A DNA stretch of 34,047 bases from JAVBPP01 sp031549535 (GTDB lineage: Bacteria > Bacillota > Clostridia > Oscillospirales > Acutalibacteraceae), in contig JAVBPP010000054.1 of NCBI GenBank assembly GCA_031549535.1, forward strand, positions 1 through 34,047, read 5' to 3'. The notes beneath the pieces are model-generated. The model did no database searches, was not told the DNA's origin, and worked only from the letters and a program-made list of their open reading frames with translations. Below, in pieces: positions 33,815 through 34,047 of this stretch (position 1 is the stretch's first letter; each line of letters starts with the position of its first letter). A program made the translations under genes and the position numbers.

Positions 33815-33910
33815 ATACCAATCTCCATTAGAAAGCGTCATAAAAAATCAAAGAAAAGCTTTGCTGTATGGCTTTTTCGCGGATTTTTTATCTACGCTTT
33901 CTTTGGATTA
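33815..33910 (+). repeat. MITE-like element, copy D (right end decayed)
   Basis: Begins ATACCAATCTCC and ends TTTGGATTA, having lost the final TTGGTAT. It matches copy A reversed with about six mismatches over some 95 bases. Another AATACCAA lies at 33798-33805. No gene is seen between 33668 and 34047. Confidence 0.8.
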
Positions 33911-33916
33911 AACTGT

Positions 33917-34047
33917 ACCCTATAAACCGGACAGCCCCGGTTTTCAGAACCCTATAAACCAGACGAAGCGGTTTACAAAAACCCCGCACCCCGGACAGGA
34001 GAGTTTTGAAAACCCTTTGAATCGGGCAATGCGGGTTTTGACCTCCA
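33917..34047. repeat. Degenerate 31-32-bp tandem repeat at the window edge
   Basis: Units start at 33917, 33949, 33981 and 34012, each opening ACCC(TATA)AACCRGAC-like and closing with a GGTTTT-(A)-rich half. Units 1 and 2 share 15 of their first 16 bases. Unit 1 folds as AAACCGG/CCGGTTT. The array may continue beyond the window; the repeats are too divergent for CRISPR. Confidence 0.6.

Overview
The window looks like chromosomal DNA of a Gram-positive, probably gut-dwelling, Clostridia-type bacterium (Bacillota). This rests on strong GGAGG-type ribosome binding sites, a class B sortase, SipW-type signal peptidases with TasA/camelysin-like substrates, HelD, and an N-acetylhexosamine-type kinase beside a GH109-like gene. 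G+C is near one half by eye. No rRNA, tRNA, phage or CRISPR was seen. The genus cannot be set from the sequence alone.

Layout. (1) 1-2858, minus strand: one operon of an unrecognised protein, a GH109-like Gfo/Idh/MocA protein and a BadF-type sugar kinase cut by the window edge; it reads as amino-sugar or mucin glycan use. (2) 3184-8554, minus: a 1582-aa thioester adhesin followed by a small TasA/camelysin-like protein. (3) 8936-16675, plus and divergent from (2): a signal-peptidase-like protein lacking the catalytic serine, two TasA-like proteins and an 1891-aa thioester adhesin. (4) 16953-19165: a coiled-coil protein, an intact SipW-type signal peptidase and another TasA-like protein. (5) 19287-23219: a ceramidase-family protein and a hybrid histidine kinase. 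(6) 23634-26283: a strongly promoted acidic TasA-like protein, a probable wall-anchored protein and a class B sortase. (7) 26442-28502: a double signal-peptidase-like membrane protein with a proline-rich repetitive cytoplasmic tail. (8) 28707-33667: HelD, an XRE membrane regulator and a convergent LuxR-type membrane regulator.

Regions 2, 3, 4, 6 and 7 appear to form one dispersed surface-fibre system. Five TasA-like subunits carry the AxA-x-F-(S/T)-D type of SipW signal. Two giant adhesins have the Cys...Gln pair of thioester domains, a GLUG-rich beta-helix region and SpaA-like domains, but no LPXTG or C-terminal membrane anchor. One small protein has a sortase-B-like tail next to the only sortase. 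Three signal-peptidase-like genes hold two active-looking and two catalytically dead domains. I infer that TasA-like fibres carry the adhesins and that the sortase fixes the fibre base to the wall.

Non-coding structure is rich: a MITE-like repeat family with ATACCAAT ends, a shared upstream motif at three fibre promoters, a long structured leader and a triple hairpin around the gene for the likely major subunit, and a degenerate 32-bp tandem repeat at the right edge.
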